From positions 1-42,806 of the forward strand of contig NZ_SMJU01000014.1 of NCBI RefSeq assembly GCF_004348825.1: a stretch of DNA of 42,806 nt. The letters are read 5' to 3'. Both the position numbers and the translations under genes were made by a program. Under the pieces are notes generated by a model. The model was given only the letters and a program-made list of their open reading frames with translations, ran no database searches and was not told where the DNA came from. This document shows, one piece after another, positions 33,385 to 42,586 of this stretch. Origin of the DNA: Arundinibacter roseus. GTDB taxonomy: Bacteria > Bacteroidota > Bacteroidia > Cytophagales > Spirosomataceae. Within the stretch, counting starts at the first letter, position 1. Each line of letters starts with the position of its first letter.

Positions 33385-36300
33385 TTAGTAGGCCAAAATC
33401 GGTGAAAGCCACTTTTCAGCATCTTCCAGCGTCATACCCTTTCGACGGGCATAGTCTTCCACCTGATCTTTATAAATTTTCCCCACCGGAAAGTACCGGC
33501 TTTCGGGATGTGCAAAGTACCAGCCACTAACACTACTTGCGGGGTACATTGCAAAGCTTTCTGTCAGGATAATTCCCTCATTTTCTGCGTTTAGCAAATC
33601 AAAAAGCGTTCGTTTTTCGGTATGATCCGGACAAGCCGGATAGCCCGGCGCCGGGCGAATACCCTGGTATTTTTCTTTTATAAGTGCCTCATTGTCAAGC
33701 TGCTCATTTGCTGCATAGCCCCAGATTTCTTTCCGAACCCGGGCATGCATCAATTCGGCAAATGCTTCGGCCAATCGATCTGCCAGCGATTTCACCATGA
33801 TGCTATTGTAGTCGTCATGCTCACGTTCGTAGCGTTCGAGCAGCGCTTCAATGCCAATGCCCGCCGTAACGGCAAAGCCTCCTAAATAATCCGTATGCCC
33901 ACTTTCGAGGGGTGCAATGAAGTCAGAGAGGCAAAAGTTGGGCAGGTTAGCCGCTTTTTGGCTTTGCTGACGCAGGTGATGCAGCACGGTTAGCGTATCA
34001 GCGACAATCTCGCCTCCGGTTTGTTCGCTACCGACAGCAGAAGTTTCTGCATTTCGGCGACTGATTTTGTATTCGATATGGGTATGAGAACCGTGCCGCT
34101 CGCAGGGAACCTCCTGTACATTTTCTTCAAAATCATGTAGTAAAATGTCGTCGCCAATGGCATTGGCCGGCCAAAAACCGACAATAGCTTTGGCTTGCAG
34201 GGATTTGTCACGAATAATTTCTCCCAGCAATACAGCGGCATCTTCGTACAGTTTGCGCGCTTCCTGCCCTACTACTTTATCTTCAAAAATAGCCGGGAAT
34301 TTGCCGTGTAACTGCCAGGTCTGGAAAAAAGGCGTCCAGTCGATATAGGCTGCAATTTCGGTCAAATCATAATTTTCAAACACACGCGTACCCAAAAACT
34401 GCGGACGGGGGGCGCTGTATTCGCTGAACGACACTTTTGCAGCATTGGCCCGGGCCGCTGCCAGGTCGAGGTGCTGCTTATCGGTTTTTCGGCGGGCGTG
34501 GTCTTCTCTCAGCTGCGCATATTCCGCTTTAATCTCCGCCAAAACCTCCGTCTGACTTTTATCACTTTGGGTCAATCGCCCCGCAACCGGAACTGAGCGC
34601 GAAGCATCCAACACGTGTATCACGGGTCCTGAGTAGTGCGGATCAATTTTGACTGCTGTGTGTATACGTGAGGTAGTGGCACCACCAATCAGCAGCGGAA
34701 TGGTAAAGCCCTGTCGCTCCATTTCTTTGGCAACGCCCACCATTTCATCCAAAGAAGGCGTAATCAGGCCAGAAAGCCCAATGATGTCTACCTGATGTTC
34801 TTTGGCCGCGGCCAGTATTTTGTCGGTTGGCACCATCACGCCAAGATCAATAATCTCGTAGCTATTACAGCCCAATACCACACCCACGATATTTTTTCCG
34901 ATGTCATGCACATCGCCTTTCACGGTTGCCAGCAGGATTTTTCCGACGGCTTTGGCTTCGACACTTTTGTCGGCTTCAATAAAGGGTTGCAGATAGGCCA
35001 CGGCTTTTTTCATCACCCGCGCCGATTTCACCACCTGCGGCAGGAACATTTTTCCTTCGCCAAACAAATCACCGACGACGTTCATGCCATCCATGAGCGG
35101 GCCTTCGATCACTTCGAGCGGGCGACTAAACAAATGACGGCATTCTTCTACATCAATATCTACATAATCCGAAAACCCTTTGACGAGCGCATGCGTGATC
35201 CGCTCTTTGATGGGCAACTCCCGCCACGACAAGTCGGGGCCGGTTTGGGTTTTGCCTTTATCTTTAATGGTTTCGGCAAAGCTTACGAGACGTTCCGTTG
35301 CGTCTGGACGACGGTTAAGCAGTACGTCTTCAACCAGTTCAAGCGTAGACTTGGGGATTTCATCATAAATTCCAATTTGTCCGGCATTTACAATTCCCAT
35401 GTCAAGCCCGGCTTTGATAGCGTGGTATAAAAAGGCCGTATGAATAGCCTCCCGGATGGGCTCGTTGCCCCGAAAACTAAACGATACGTTGGAGACTCCG
35501 CCAGAAACTTTTACGTGCGGCAGATTTTGCTTGATCCAGCGGGTGGCGTTAATAAAATCTACGGCGTAGTTATTATGTTCTTCCATGCCCGTAGCAACGG
35601 TCAGGATATTGGGATCAAATATGATGTCCTCGGCTGGGAATCCAACTTCTTCCACCAGAATCCGGTAAGCCCGGGAGCAGATTTCGACCCGTCGTTCAAA
35701 ATTATCGGCCTGCCCGGTTTCGTCAAAAGCCATAACGACCGTTGCTGCACCGTAGCGAAGTACTGTGCGGGCTGATTCCTTAAATTTTTCTTCGCCTTCT
35801 TTCAGCGAAATAGAATTCACAATGGCTTTTCCTTGTACGCATTTCAGGCCCGCTTCGATTACCTCCCACTTCGACGAATCGATCATGATCGGAACGCGGG
35901 AAATATCCGGTTCGGCCGCAATCAGGTTCAAAAATGTTTTCATGGCTTCGGCACCGTCGATCATGCCTTCGTCCAGGTTTATATCAATAATCTGTGCGCC
36001 ACTTTCTACCTGTTCGCGGGCAATACTGAGGGCTTCGTCGTACCGGCTTTCCCGGACGAGTCGGGCAAATTTCTTGGAACCCGTTACGTTGCAACGCTCG
36101 CCAATGTTGACAAAATTGGTAGCGGGCGTAATTTTCACCGGTTCAAGCCCGGAGAGTTTCATATTTTTTTCAAATTCCGGCAGAGGCCGGGGGCGGTAGC
36201 GGGCGGCCAAATCGGCAATCACCCGGATATGCGACGGAGAAGTGCCGCAGCAACCGCCGATAATATTGATTAAATTATCTTTCAAAAATCCTTCGATCAC

Positions 36301-37188
36301 CTCGCCCATTTGTTCGGGCGTTTCGTCGTACTCGCCCATTTCGTTGGGAAGACCGGCGTTGGGGTGAGCGGAGGTAAAAAACGGTGATTCATTGGCCAGA
36401 ATCTGCACGTAGGGGCGCATTAAATCGGCACCAAGGGCGCAGTTCAGGCCGACGGAAAGCAATGGCAGGTGCGAAACTGACGTCAGAAATGCCTCGGTAG
36501 TTTGCCCCGACAGTGTACGACCCGAAGCGTCCGTAATCGTGCCGGACACCATGATCGGCAGGGGTTCGTGCTGTGGATTTTTTACAAAAAAAGTATCAAT
36601 GGCAAATAGTGCTGCTTTGGCGTTCAGGGTGTCAAATACGGTTTCGACCAAAAGCAAATCAACTCCACCGTCAACCAAACCCCTGATTTGTTCATAGTAC
36701 GCATCCACCAGCTGATCAAACGAAATGGCCCGATAGCCGGGATTATTCACATCCGGCGACAGCGAGGCGGTGCGGTTGGTGGGCCCCATAGAGCCCGCCA
36801 CAAAGCGGGGCTTGTGCGGCTGCTGCTCCGTAAATGCATCGGCCACTTCGCGTGCCAGCCGGGCTGACTCATAGTTGAGCTCATAGACAAACTCTTCCAT
36901 GGAATAGTCGGCCATCGCAATCCAGGTCCCCGAAAATGTATTGGTTTCGGCAATATCGGCACCTGCTTCAAAATAGGCCGCGTGAATCTCCTTGATTATA
37001 TCAGGCCGGGTCAGCGAAAGCAGGTCGTTATTACCTTTGACATCATGCGGCCAGTCTTTAAACCGTTCGCCGCGGTAGTCTTCATCTTCCAGTTTATAGC
37101 GTTGGATCATCGTGCCCATTGCGCCGTCCAGCACAAGAATACGATGGTTCAGAATTTCGCGAATGTTTGTTTTTGTACTCGTTGTCAT
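33385..37188 (-). CDS. metH: Cobalamin-dependent methionine synthase
   Basis: 1267 residues, the full length for the family. Domains in order: homocysteine-binding TIM barrel (about 10-330; [12 protein letters not shown], and zinc ligands in LNCALG and [10 protein letters not shown]); methyltetrahydrofolate-binding barrel (about 355-620; [30 protein letters not shown]); cobalamin cap and Rossmann domain (about 670-900) with the cobalt-ligand motif [12 protein letters not shown]-terminal AdoMet activation domain (about 930-1265; [28 protein letters not shown]). It transfers a methyl group from 5-methyltetrahydrofolate via cobalamin to homocysteine, in the cytoplasm. It is divergent from an Lrp/AsnC regulator and followed by the Gre-like gene. 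I see no recognisable cobalamin or SAM riboswitch in the leader, but there is a hairpin 27 bases before the start. Confidence 0.98.
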   Translation of the reverse strand: MTTSTKTNIREILNHRILVLDGAMGTMIQRYKLEDEDYRGERFKDWPHDVKGNNDLLSLTRPDIIKEIHAAYFEAGADIAETNTFSGTWIAMADYSMEEFVYELNYESARLAREVADAFTEQQPHKPRFVAGSMGPTNRTASLSPDVNNPGYRAISFDQLVDAYYEQIRGLVDGGVDLLLVETVFDTLNAKAALFAIDTFFVKNPQHEPLPIMVSGTITDASGRTLSGQTTEAFLTSVSHLPLLSVGLNCALGADLMRPYVQILANESPFFTSAHPNAGLPNEMGEYDETPEQMGEVIEGFLKDNLINIIGGCCGTSPSHIRVIADLAARYRPRPLPEFEKNMKLSGLEPVKITPATNFVNIGERCNVTGSKKFARLVRESRYDEALSIAREQVESGAQIIDINLDEGMIDGAEAMKTFLNLIAAEPDISRVPIMIDSSKWEVIEAGLKCVQGKAIVNSISLKEGEEKFKESARTVLRYGAATVVMAFDETGQADNFERRVEICSRAYRILVEEVGFPAEDIIFDPNILTVATGMEEHNNYAVDFINATRWIKQNLPHVKVSGGVSNVSFSFRGNEPIREAIHTAFLYHAIKAGLDMGIVNAGQIGIYDEIPKSTLELVEDVLLNRRPDATERLVSFAETIKDKGKTQTGPDLSWRELPIKERITHALVKGFSDYVDIDVEECRHLFSRPLEVIEGPLMDGMNVVGDLFGEGKMFLPQVVKSARVMKKAVAYLQPFIEADKSVEAKAVGKILLATVKGDVHDIGKNIVGVVLGCNSYEIIDLGVMVPTDKILAAAKEHQVDIIGLSGLITPSLDEMVGVAKEMERQGFTIPLLIGGATTSRIHTAVKIDPHYSGPVIHVLDASRSVPVAGRLTQSDKSQTEVLAEIKAEYAQLREDHARRKTDKQHLDLAAARANAAKVSFSEYSAPRPQFLGTRVFENYDLTEIAAYIDWTPFFQTWQLHGKFPAIFEDKVVGQEARKLYEDAAVLLGEIIRDKSLQAKAIVGFWPANAIGDDILLHDFEENVQEVPCERHGSHTHIEYKISRRNAETSAVGSEQTGGEIVADTLTVLHHLRQQSQKAANLPNFCLSDFIAPLESGHTDYLGGFAVTAGIGIEALLERYEREHDDYNSIMVKSLADRLAEAFAELMHARVRKEIWGYAANEQLDNEALIKEKYQGIRPAPGYPACPDHTEKRTLFDLLNAENEGIILTESFAMYPASSVSGWYFAHPESRYFPVGKIYKDQVEDYARRKGMTLEDAEKWLSPILAY

Positions 37189-37214
37189 GGGAATAAATAG
37201 ATAGCCTCAAAAGC

Positions 37215-37250
37215 AACCCGAAGCTCCTGAGCCGGAACTTCCTGCGGGTT
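37215..37250 (-). promoter_or_regulatory. Two-helix hairpin in the metH leader
   Basis: On the minus strand AACCCG pairs with CGGGTT, and inside it AAGTTCC pairs with GGAGCTT (one wobble), with the loop GGCTCA and a four-base bulge CAGG. It ends 27 bases before the metH start. It could be an attenuator, a protein-binding RNA element or simply stable 5' UTR structure. It does not match a riboswitch I know. The rest of the 269-base divergent region shows only a possible TAATTTTG -7 element just upstream (about 37261-37268). Confidence 0.5.
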
Positions 37251-37457
37251 TATAATACAGACAAAATTACGACCAATCGCAGCTTTTCGGGAATTTTTCT
37301 ATATTATTGGATATTCTATCTGCTTATTAATGATATTGAAGTGTTTTTTACCTGACAAGTATTGAAATTGCAGATTAATTAGAAAAATTATCTACCAAAA
37401 TCACTTACCGGAACTGGGCCTTGTCCACCAATTTATTCCAACTCAAAGCTAAACCGT

Positions 37458-37934
37458 ATGCACATTCTGGACGATACCGACCGCGCCATTTTGCACTATT
37501 TACAGGAAGACGCCACGCTCAAAACCCGAGAGTTGGCCGCCCGCCTCAACCTCTCCTATACTCCTGTTTATGAGCGTGTAAGGCGTCTGGAAAAGGAAGG
37601 AATTATAAAAAAATACGTAGCCCTGATTGACCGGGAAAAAGTGGGCAAGAAGCTGATGGTTTTTTGCAATATCGCTTTAAAAGAACACTCGCTGGCAATG
37701 GGCGAAAAATTTGTAGAAGCCATCATGGCGATTCCGGAAGTACTGGAATGCTTTAATATTTCGGGCGATTATGATTTTTTGTTAAAGATTCTGGTCAATG
37801 ATATGCCGGAGTATCAGCGTTTTCTGATGCAAAAGCTGGGTTCTCTGGAAAATATCGGCAGTACACATAGTCTGTTTGTGATGGGCGAAATCAAAAATCA
37901 GTCTGAAATTCAGGTAGTTCAGTCGCGCGATTAA
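37458..37934 (+). CDS. Lrp/AsnC-family transcriptional regulator
   Basis: 158 residues. The N-terminal winged HTH (about 1-60: LDDTDRAILHYLQEDATLKT, ELAARLNLSYTPVYERVRRL, EKEGIIKKYVALID) is followed by the RAM/ligand-binding domain (about 65-150), with the family pattern VLECFNISGDYDFLLKI. The length is normal. Lrp/AsnC proteins are octameric or dimeric regulators that sense amino acids and commonly control the neighbouring divergent gene. Here that is metH, so methionine- or leucine-responsive control is a reasonable guess. Confidence 0.95.
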   Translation: MHILDDTDRAILHYLQEDATLKTRELAARLNLSYTPVYERVRRLEKEGIIKKYVALIDREKVGKKLMVFCNIALKEHSLAMGEKFVEAIMAIPEVLECFNISGDYDFLLKILVNDMPEYQRFLMQKLGSLENIGSTHSLFVMGEIKNQSEIQVVQSRD

Positions 37935-37939
37935 CCAAG

Positions 37940-37972
37940 AACGGGGAAACAACTTGTGGTTGTTTCCCCGTT
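37940..37972. terminator. Bidirectional terminator-like hairpin after the Lrp/AsnC gene
   Basis: AACGGGGAAACAAC at 37940-37953 pairs perfectly with GTTGTTTCCCCGTT at 37959-37972, with the loop TTGTG. It lies between the convergent Lrp/AsnC and PepSY-like lipoprotein genes. No long T-run follows, but the 14-bp GC-rich stem is strong. Confidence 0.8.
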
Positions 37973-38006
37973 CAAACGCACTCTTGTACTTACTAATAAA
38001 TCCGAA

Positions 38007-38615
38007 TCAACGGCCTTTTTTACGGCCATGCTTTTTGGGAGCTTCTATTTGCTGCACGAATGTCCCATCGGCTTCAAAGACAAGAACAATGGGTTTCATG
38101 TCCGTGCTCAACATCACAAAAAATTGTCCGGCTTCATTGGTGCCTGCATGTTTAATGGTAGCTGCGGAATAGTTTGCCGTTACGTAGGCCGTAATTGCCG
38201 CAGGCAAATCAGCTGTGGCTACTTCGGTCAACTTCGCATGCTGCTTATAACGAGCGAGTTCTTTCTGAAAACTTCCGGTGTTGTCAAAGAGCAATCCTTT
38301 GGCCGTTCCGTCCGCAAGTGTGAGTCCTACTACCACATTTCCGGCGGCGTCTGTTCCGGCAAATTTCACGGTAGCCCCCGCATAGGTTGTGGTAATGTAC
38401 GTAGTAATTGCCGCAGGAATATCAGCCGCAGCCAATTCTGTCAGTTTTCCTTTGCAGGTAGATTTGGTGGTTGAGTCAGCCTCAGCAGAGTAGCGGGCGG
38501 CCGAAAAAAGGACATCTTCAAAAGCAGTTTCGTCGAGAGGACTTACGGCGTCAGGCTGACAGCTCATCATAAACAAACCCAAAAAAGCAGCGAGAATTAA
38601 CAGGGATTTTTTCAT
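38007..38615 (-). CDS. Lipoprotein with two PepSY-like (DUF2874/PF11396-type) repeats
   Basis: 202 residues from the ATG at 38615. The frame is open further upstream, but this start gives a proper signal sequence, MKKSLLILAAFLGLFMMSCQ, with a lipobox ending MMSC. Two homologous ~65-residue repeats follow, each starting KLTE(L/V)A and containing DIPAAITTYITTTYAGATV or DLPAAITAYVTANYSAATI, then a beta hairpin ending in a (L/V)xFDxxGxFQ-like strand. This is the PepSY-like fold often found in periplasmic Bacteroidota proteins. The end is strongly basic (APKKHGRKKGR). The role is unknown; the family is linked to protease inhibition or metal and matrix binding. Divergent from the ECF sigma gene. 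Confidence 0.82.
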   Translation of the reverse strand: MKKSLLILAAFLGLFMMSCQPDAVSPLDETAFEDVLFSAARYSAEADSTTKSTCKGKLTELAAADIPAAITTYITTTYAGATVKFAGTDAAGNVVVGLTLADGTAKGLLFDNTGSFQKELARYKQHAKLTEVATADLPAAITAYVTANYSAATIKHAGTNEAGQFFVMLSTDMKPIVLVFEADGTFVQQIEAPKKHGRKKGR

Positions 38616-38828
38616 AAACATAAACCAGGTTTTTGGTACGGGATAAAATAAATACTGAGGTGAATCCGGATTCAAATACACCATACGGAGCAAGTCATAA
38701 ATCTGTGGCAGCCTGATTCAATTCTTTTTCAGTTTATTTTTTATTTAAAATTCTACTCAACTTTATGCAACACTTTACCGTGACACTGCGTAAGGATTCA
38801 TCAAACGCACAACTCTATTTTACCCGCC

Positions 38829-39443
38829 TTGCTGTTCAGAAAAAAAATACATTTCTCAGAAAACGACTTCGAGAGCGTTATCAAAGCATGCATTGACGGT
38901 AATAGTCAGGCACAGCAGATACTATTCAGGCAGTATTTTAGTTATGCCAAAAGTGTAAGTCTTCGGTATAGCTCTTCGCGGGAAGAAGCCGAAGAAGTGC
39001 TAAATGAAGGTTTTCTGAAAGTCTTTCAAAATCTTAGCCGATACGATCCCAATCAGCCGTTTAAGCCATGGCTGCGTACGATTATGGTCAATACGGCCAT
39101 CAGTTATTTCCGAAAACACGGAAAGCACCACCGCGATACTATTACGCTTGAAGATGCACCCTACCCTCGCTTCGACGATCAGATTTTAGAACAAATTACG
39201 GCTGACGAAATTCTTGAACTTATACAAATGCTAAGACCCGTATACCGAACCGTTTTTATGATGTATGCCATTGATGGTTACAATCACCGCGAAATCGCAG
39301 ACAGTTTAAGCATCAACGAGGCCACGGTCCGGTCGCACTATGTACGGGCAAGGGCCCGGCTACAACATTTGATTAAACAGTACTATCCCGATCTTTTTCC
39401 GAGTGATTTGGGAATACAGTCCTTTAAGAGAAATGAAAACTAA
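38829..39443 (+). CDS. ECF-type RNA polymerase sigma factor
   Basis: 204 residues. Region 2 includes LFRQYFSYAKSVSLRY, EEAEEVLNEGFLKVFQNL and FKPWLRTIMVNTAISYFRK. Region 4 includes LRPVYRTVFMMYAIDGYNHR, EIADSLSINEATVRSHYVRA and RARLQHLI. The start is TTG at 38829: an in-frame stop lies at 38781-38783 and no ATG falls between it and the conserved region. ECF sigma factors direct transcription of stress or envelope regulons and are held by a membrane anti-sigma factor. The next gene overlaps by 11 bases and probably supplies that function. Confidence 0.93.
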   Translation: MLFRKKIHFSENDFESVIKACIDGNSQAQQILFRQYFSYAKSVSLRYSSSREEAEEVLNEGFLKVFQNLSRYDPNQPFKPWLRTIMVNTAISYFRKHGKHHRDTITLEDAPYPRFDDQILEQITADEILELIQMLRPVYRTVFMMYAIDGYNHREIADSLSINEATVRSHYVRARARLQHLIKQYYPDLFPSDLGIQSFKRNEN

Positions 39444-40905
39444 CAAATTTGAAGAAACTTTACGCCGCAAACTAGAAGGGATTCAACCTGACTATACAGA
39501 ACAGGATTGGAGGAAGCTGCAGGCTTTTCGGCAAAAGCACGCATCGCCGGGTTTCCTACAAACCTATGGTCAGTGGCTCGGCTATGCCGCAGCGGCTGCC
39601 ACTACGGTCGTGGTTTTGGCGCTCTATACCCAACAGGTAAAGGTCAATAAGTCACTGGAAAAAGAAATGGCTGCGCTCAAAACTCAGGTTTTGCAGCAGC
39701 AGATAACACCACCTGCGGCTTCGGCAATGCCTCCGCGAGACACGATTTATGTAGTAGAACGTCAGACTATATACCGCGACCGTCTTCCGGAAGCAGAAGA
39801 TCTTTCTCGAAATGAGGTAGACAAAAAAGCAGCAGAACCGGTAGCCACAGAAAACACTGGAAAGCAGTTATCTACTGATAAACAATCACTTGCCGGAAAT
39901 ATTTCAACTCCCCAACGCAGGCAGGAGATGACTGCTCAGTCAGGTTCATCAGCTGAGAATGTTACTCAGGAATCCATTGTTCGCGCAAGGGAGTCTAACT
40001 TTCCCGGAAATATGAATGAAAAATCACTTCTTTCTGAAAAAGAAAATGATTCTCCGGCTTTGGCCATGCAGGAAAATAGTTCTGACAAAATAATTCTTGG
40101 CGATCTGGAATTTTTGAAACCTTCGGAATTTCTGATTCAACATGATCGACTGCAAAAACGTCTGACTTCCAGAATTCCGCAGAAAAAAAACAACCTGCTT
40201 TTAACTACCACCAACACCCAACAAGCCTACGCTGACCAAAAAGCTACGGCTCCTCAGAAATCAGCGAAAGAACAGAAAACAGAACGAATTGTGCCTGATT
40301 TTGGCCTGCCTTTTCGAGCCGGCTTAGCGCAGCAATGGGAAGGTCCTACGAACACATTTTCTCTTGCCTATGAGGTTTTATTGGGCAAACGGTGGGGTAT
40401 TCAGAGTGGCTTAGCCTGGCAACGACTGGAACCTCAAAAATTCTTTACCGAAAAAACATTTCGGGACGATATGAAGAAGGATTTTAGAAAAGAGCACGCC
40501 GATCGGCTACCGCCGAATTTTCGGATATTCAATATTAATACCAGAACCACGCTCCTGCAGATTCCACTATCGGTAGCTTACCGTGGCGACCTTACTCGTA
40601 ATTTCAGCTATTTCATGACCGCAGGTACGAATCTTAACCTCCGGGCCAATCAGACTTTAACCTATGATTTTGAACGGCCCAGTCAGGATTTTGGCCAGGA
40701 AAGCAAGGAAAGAACTATGTCGTTTCCTCTTATAAATAATGCTGTGGTTTCGGCAGGAATTGAAAAACGCTGGTCTCCCATTGTGTTGCAGGTAGACTCC
40801 TTCCTGAATACAAAATTTAATACCTTTTCGTACCTGCGTCAACGTACCTCCGTGGGGCTTAGAGTTAAGGTATTGTATGAATTTGGCAGTACAAAAAGTT
40901 ATTGA
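39433..40905 (+). CDS. Putative anti-sigma/outer-membrane beta-barrel fusion protein
   Basis: 490 residues. The ATG at 39433 overlaps the sigma-factor stop codon region, a sign of translational coupling; an upstream in-frame GTG at 39403 is less likely. Residues 1-40 are charged and cytoplasmic-like (KFEETLRRKLEGIQPDYTEQDWRKL). One transmembrane helix follows (~47-67, LGYAAAAATTVVVLALYT), then a coiled coil (LEKEMAALKTQVLQQQ), a long low-complexity Ser/Glu/Lys-rich linker, and a C-terminal ~200-residue beta-rich domain. That domain has alternating strands (FSLAYEVLLGKRWGIQSGLA, RNFSYFMTAGTNLNL, VGLRVKVLYEFG) like small outer-membrane barrels. The context and N-terminus suggest anti-sigma activity. 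The barrel assignment is by strand pattern only. The protein might span both membranes. Confidence 0.75.
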   Translation: MKTNKFEETLRRKLEGIQPDYTEQDWRKLQAFRQKHASPGFLQTYGQWLGYAAAAATTVVVLALYTQQVKVNKSLEKEMAALKTQVLQQQITPPAASAMPPRDTIYVVERQTIYRDRLPEAEDLSRNEVDKKAAEPVATENTGKQLSTDKQSLAGNISTPQRRQEMTAQSGSSAENVTQESIVRARESNFPGNMNEKSLLSEKENDSPALAMQENSSDKIILGDLEFLKPSEFLIQHDRLQKRLTSRIPQKKNNLLLTTTNTQQAYADQKATAPQKSAKEQKTERIVPDFGLPFRAGLAQQWEGPTNTFSLAYEVLLGKRWGIQSGLAWQRLEPQKFFTEKTFRDDMKKDFRKEHADRLPPNFRIFNINTRTTLLQIPLSVAYRGDLTRNFSYFMTAGTNLNLRANQTLTYDFERPSQDFGQESKERTMSFPLINNAVVSAGIEKRWSPIVLQVDSFLNTKFNTFSYLRQRTSVGLRVKVLYEFGSTKSY

Positions 40906-40990
40906 TCGGCAAACCGATATAGCTTAAAAATGGCATAATTTGGTCTAAAACCCTAATTTTGGAGTTAGGATTTAAACTTAATCAAAAGCC

Positions 40991-41869
40991 TTGAAATTAG
41001 CTGCCATAGATATTGGCTCCAACGGTGCACGCATGCAGATTTCGTCTGTATTGCACGACGGGGGCAACACCCGGTTTAAAAAAGTAGAATACGTACGTTT
41101 TCCTTTGCGACTCGGGCACGACGTGTTCAATGAGGGACGGATTTCGCCTCTCAGCGAAGATCGCATGATGAAACTCATGCTTGCTTACCAATTGCTCATG
41201 GAACTTCACGAAGTTGATGGTCACATGGCCTGCGCCACGTCGGCGATGCGCGAAGCTGATAACGGCCTCGAAGTACGTCAGCGAATCGAAGAACGCACAG
41301 GCATTCATATCCAAATTATCAATGGTCAGCGGGAAGCCGAGTTGGTCAACAATGTGGTGGTAAAATCGCTGGGCGATGGACAGTTTATTCACATTGATGT
41401 AGGCGGCGGAAGCACCGAACTGAACCTTTACAAAGACCGCGTAAAACTGGCTGCCAGGTCATTCAAACTTGGTTCGGTGCGTTTGCTGGAAGGCAAAGAG
41501 TCATCCAATGCATGGGAGAAAGTAAAAGAATGGATTGAAGAAAATGTTGATTCTGCTTTGCCGATTCAGGGCGTAGCGACGGGCGGGAACATCAATAAGT
41601 TATTTGATCTTTCGTCAAAATTAACCCAAAGCTCGGCAAGCATTGATGAAATAAAGCGCATGCGCAACTACATTGCCGGGTTTACGCTGCAAGAGCGGAT
41701 TCACAAATTACAGCTCAATCCTGACCGTGCGGATGTGATCGTTCCGGCGGGGGATATTTACCTGTCGGCCATGAAGTGGGCCGGAGCGGAGATTATCCAC
41801 GTACCAGATGTGGGCCTGAAAGACGGGATTTTACAACTTTTGTATGATCGGATTCAGGCACGAAGCTGA
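40991..41869 (+). CDS. Ppx/GppA-family phosphatase
   Basis: 292 residues with a TTG start (LKLAAIDIGSNGARMQI). The ASKHA-type fold shows the phosphate-1 motif AAIDIGSNGARMQI, the ATSAMREADNG segment, phosphate-2 IHIDVGGGSTELNLY, and a late VATGGNINKLFDL. The length fits the short form of exopolyphosphatase/pppGpp phosphohydrolase, without the C-terminal HD extension of longer members. It hydrolyses polyphosphate or (p)ppGpp in the cytoplasm; which of the two is not decidable from sequence alone. It starts 85 bases after the barrel-fusion gene and could share its transcript. Confidence 0.93.
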   Translation: MKLAAIDIGSNGARMQISSVLHDGGNTRFKKVEYVRFPLRLGHDVFNEGRISPLSEDRMMKLMLAYQLLMELHEVDGHMACATSAMREADNGLEVRQRIEERTGIHIQIINGQREAELVNNVVVKSLGDGQFIHIDVGGGSTELNLYKDRVKLAARSFKLGSVRLLEGKESSNAWEKVKEWIEENVDSALPIQGVATGGNINKLFDLSSKLTQSSASIDEIKRMRNYIAGFTLQERIHKLQLNPDRADVIVPAGDIYLSAMKWAGAEIIHVPDVGLKDGILQLLYDRIQARS

Positions 41870-41903
41870 ATCCGATCTACACATTTTATAATAGGAGCAG
41901 TTT

Positions 41904-42272
41904 TTACCAAACCTGCTCTAAATCCTTTGCGGTATACAAATGATTCCTTTCGGTAAAAGCCGACCCGCTCTTTTCTTTTTTCAGAGAAAGTGGATTTTTG
42001 CGACCCATCCGCGAAAGTACTGCAATAGGGAAAAGAATCAGGAAGAAAATAATGGAAAGTAAAATACGTCCGTTAATTGCTCCCAGAATTTCAGCCAGTT
42101 TGTACCAGCCTTTCACGATCAAATCGCCCAAAAATGGAACGGCAATGCTAATGACTCCAACAGCACCGGCTGCATAGAGCAGGTACGGAAAACGGGAACC
42201 GAAAATAAAATAAATCACGACCAATCCGGTGACGATCACCAATTGGGCTTTGGATTTGTCTGCTTCACTCAT
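41904..42272 (-). CDS. SxtJ-like small membrane protein
   Basis: 122 residues with three hydrophobic segments (about 10-29 VIVTGLVVIYFIFGSRFPYL, 30-50 AAGAVGVISIAVPFLGDLIV, 68-87 ILLSIIFFLILFPIAVLSRM). A polar C-terminus follows (GRKNPLSLKKEKSGSAF, then ERNHLYTAKDLEQVW). This matches the SxtJ family, whose function is unknown and which usually lies next to DUF5989 proteins and carbamoyltransferases. The DUF5989 gene is 74 bases upstream on the same strand, supporting the call. Confidence 0.75.
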   Translation of the reverse strand: MSEADKSKAQLVIVTGLVVIYFIFGSRFPYLLYAAGAVGVISIAVPFLGDLIVKGWYKLAEILGAINGRILLSIIFFLILFPIAVLSRMGRKNPLSLKKEKSGSAFTERNHLYTAKDLEQVW

Positions 42273-42300
42273 AAGACTACTTTTGAAAAGCTAAAAACAA

Positions 42301-42335
42301 AGTCAGGTCGGCACCTATAAACCACCAACCTGACT
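42301..42335 (-). terminator. Hairpin between the DUF5989 gene and the SxtJ-like gene
   Basis: AGTCAGGT at 42301-42308 pairs with ACCTGACT at 42328-42335. On the minus strand it is followed by TTGTTTTT. It may partly uncouple the two genes. Confidence 0.6.
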
Positions 42336-42346
42336 AAAAATACGAC

Positions 42347-42496
42347 TTAAAATAAGGTATAAATAAACGGTGCAACAGCCGAACCTCCGCCAATGACGAT
42401 CAGTACGCCGATCAGCAATAAAACAAAAATTACGGGGGCCAACCACCACTTTTTACGTTCCTTCATGAACGAGAACAAGTCTTTTAAAAAATCCAT
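42347..42496 (-). CDS. DUF5989-family small membrane protein (49 residues)
   Basis: A short gene found by reading the minus strand: ATG at 42496, TAA at 42347-42349. The product begins MDFLKDLFSFMKERKKWW, has one transmembrane helix (LAPVIFVLLLIGVLIVI, ~19-35) and ends GGGSAVAPFIYTLF. The basic RKKWW before the helix and the SAVAPFIYTLF end are typical of DUF5989 (SaxO-like) proteins, which accompany SxtJ proteins and carbamoyltransferases. The carbamoyltransferase, if present, would be to the right of the window. The function is unknown. Confidence 0.85.
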   Translation of the reverse strand: MDFLKDLFSFMKERKKWWLAPVIFVLLLIGVLIVIGGGSAVAPFIYTLF

Positions 42497-42586
42497 AGTA
42501 TTTTATCCTTAATGTGTTATTAAATACGTCCTTACTTATTATTGGGATGTCCCGGTATTATAAAACCTCGCAATCACGTTACTGTA

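Noticed and set aside
33129-36273. Plus-strand frames of 110-211 codons opposite metH and the Gre-like gene
   Set aside because: They lie opposite a full-length, well-conserved metH and have no recognisable domains.
37189-37457. Cobalamin or SAM riboswitch before metH
   Set aside because: The conserved B12-box and S-box sequences are not present; only a simple bulged hairpin is seen.
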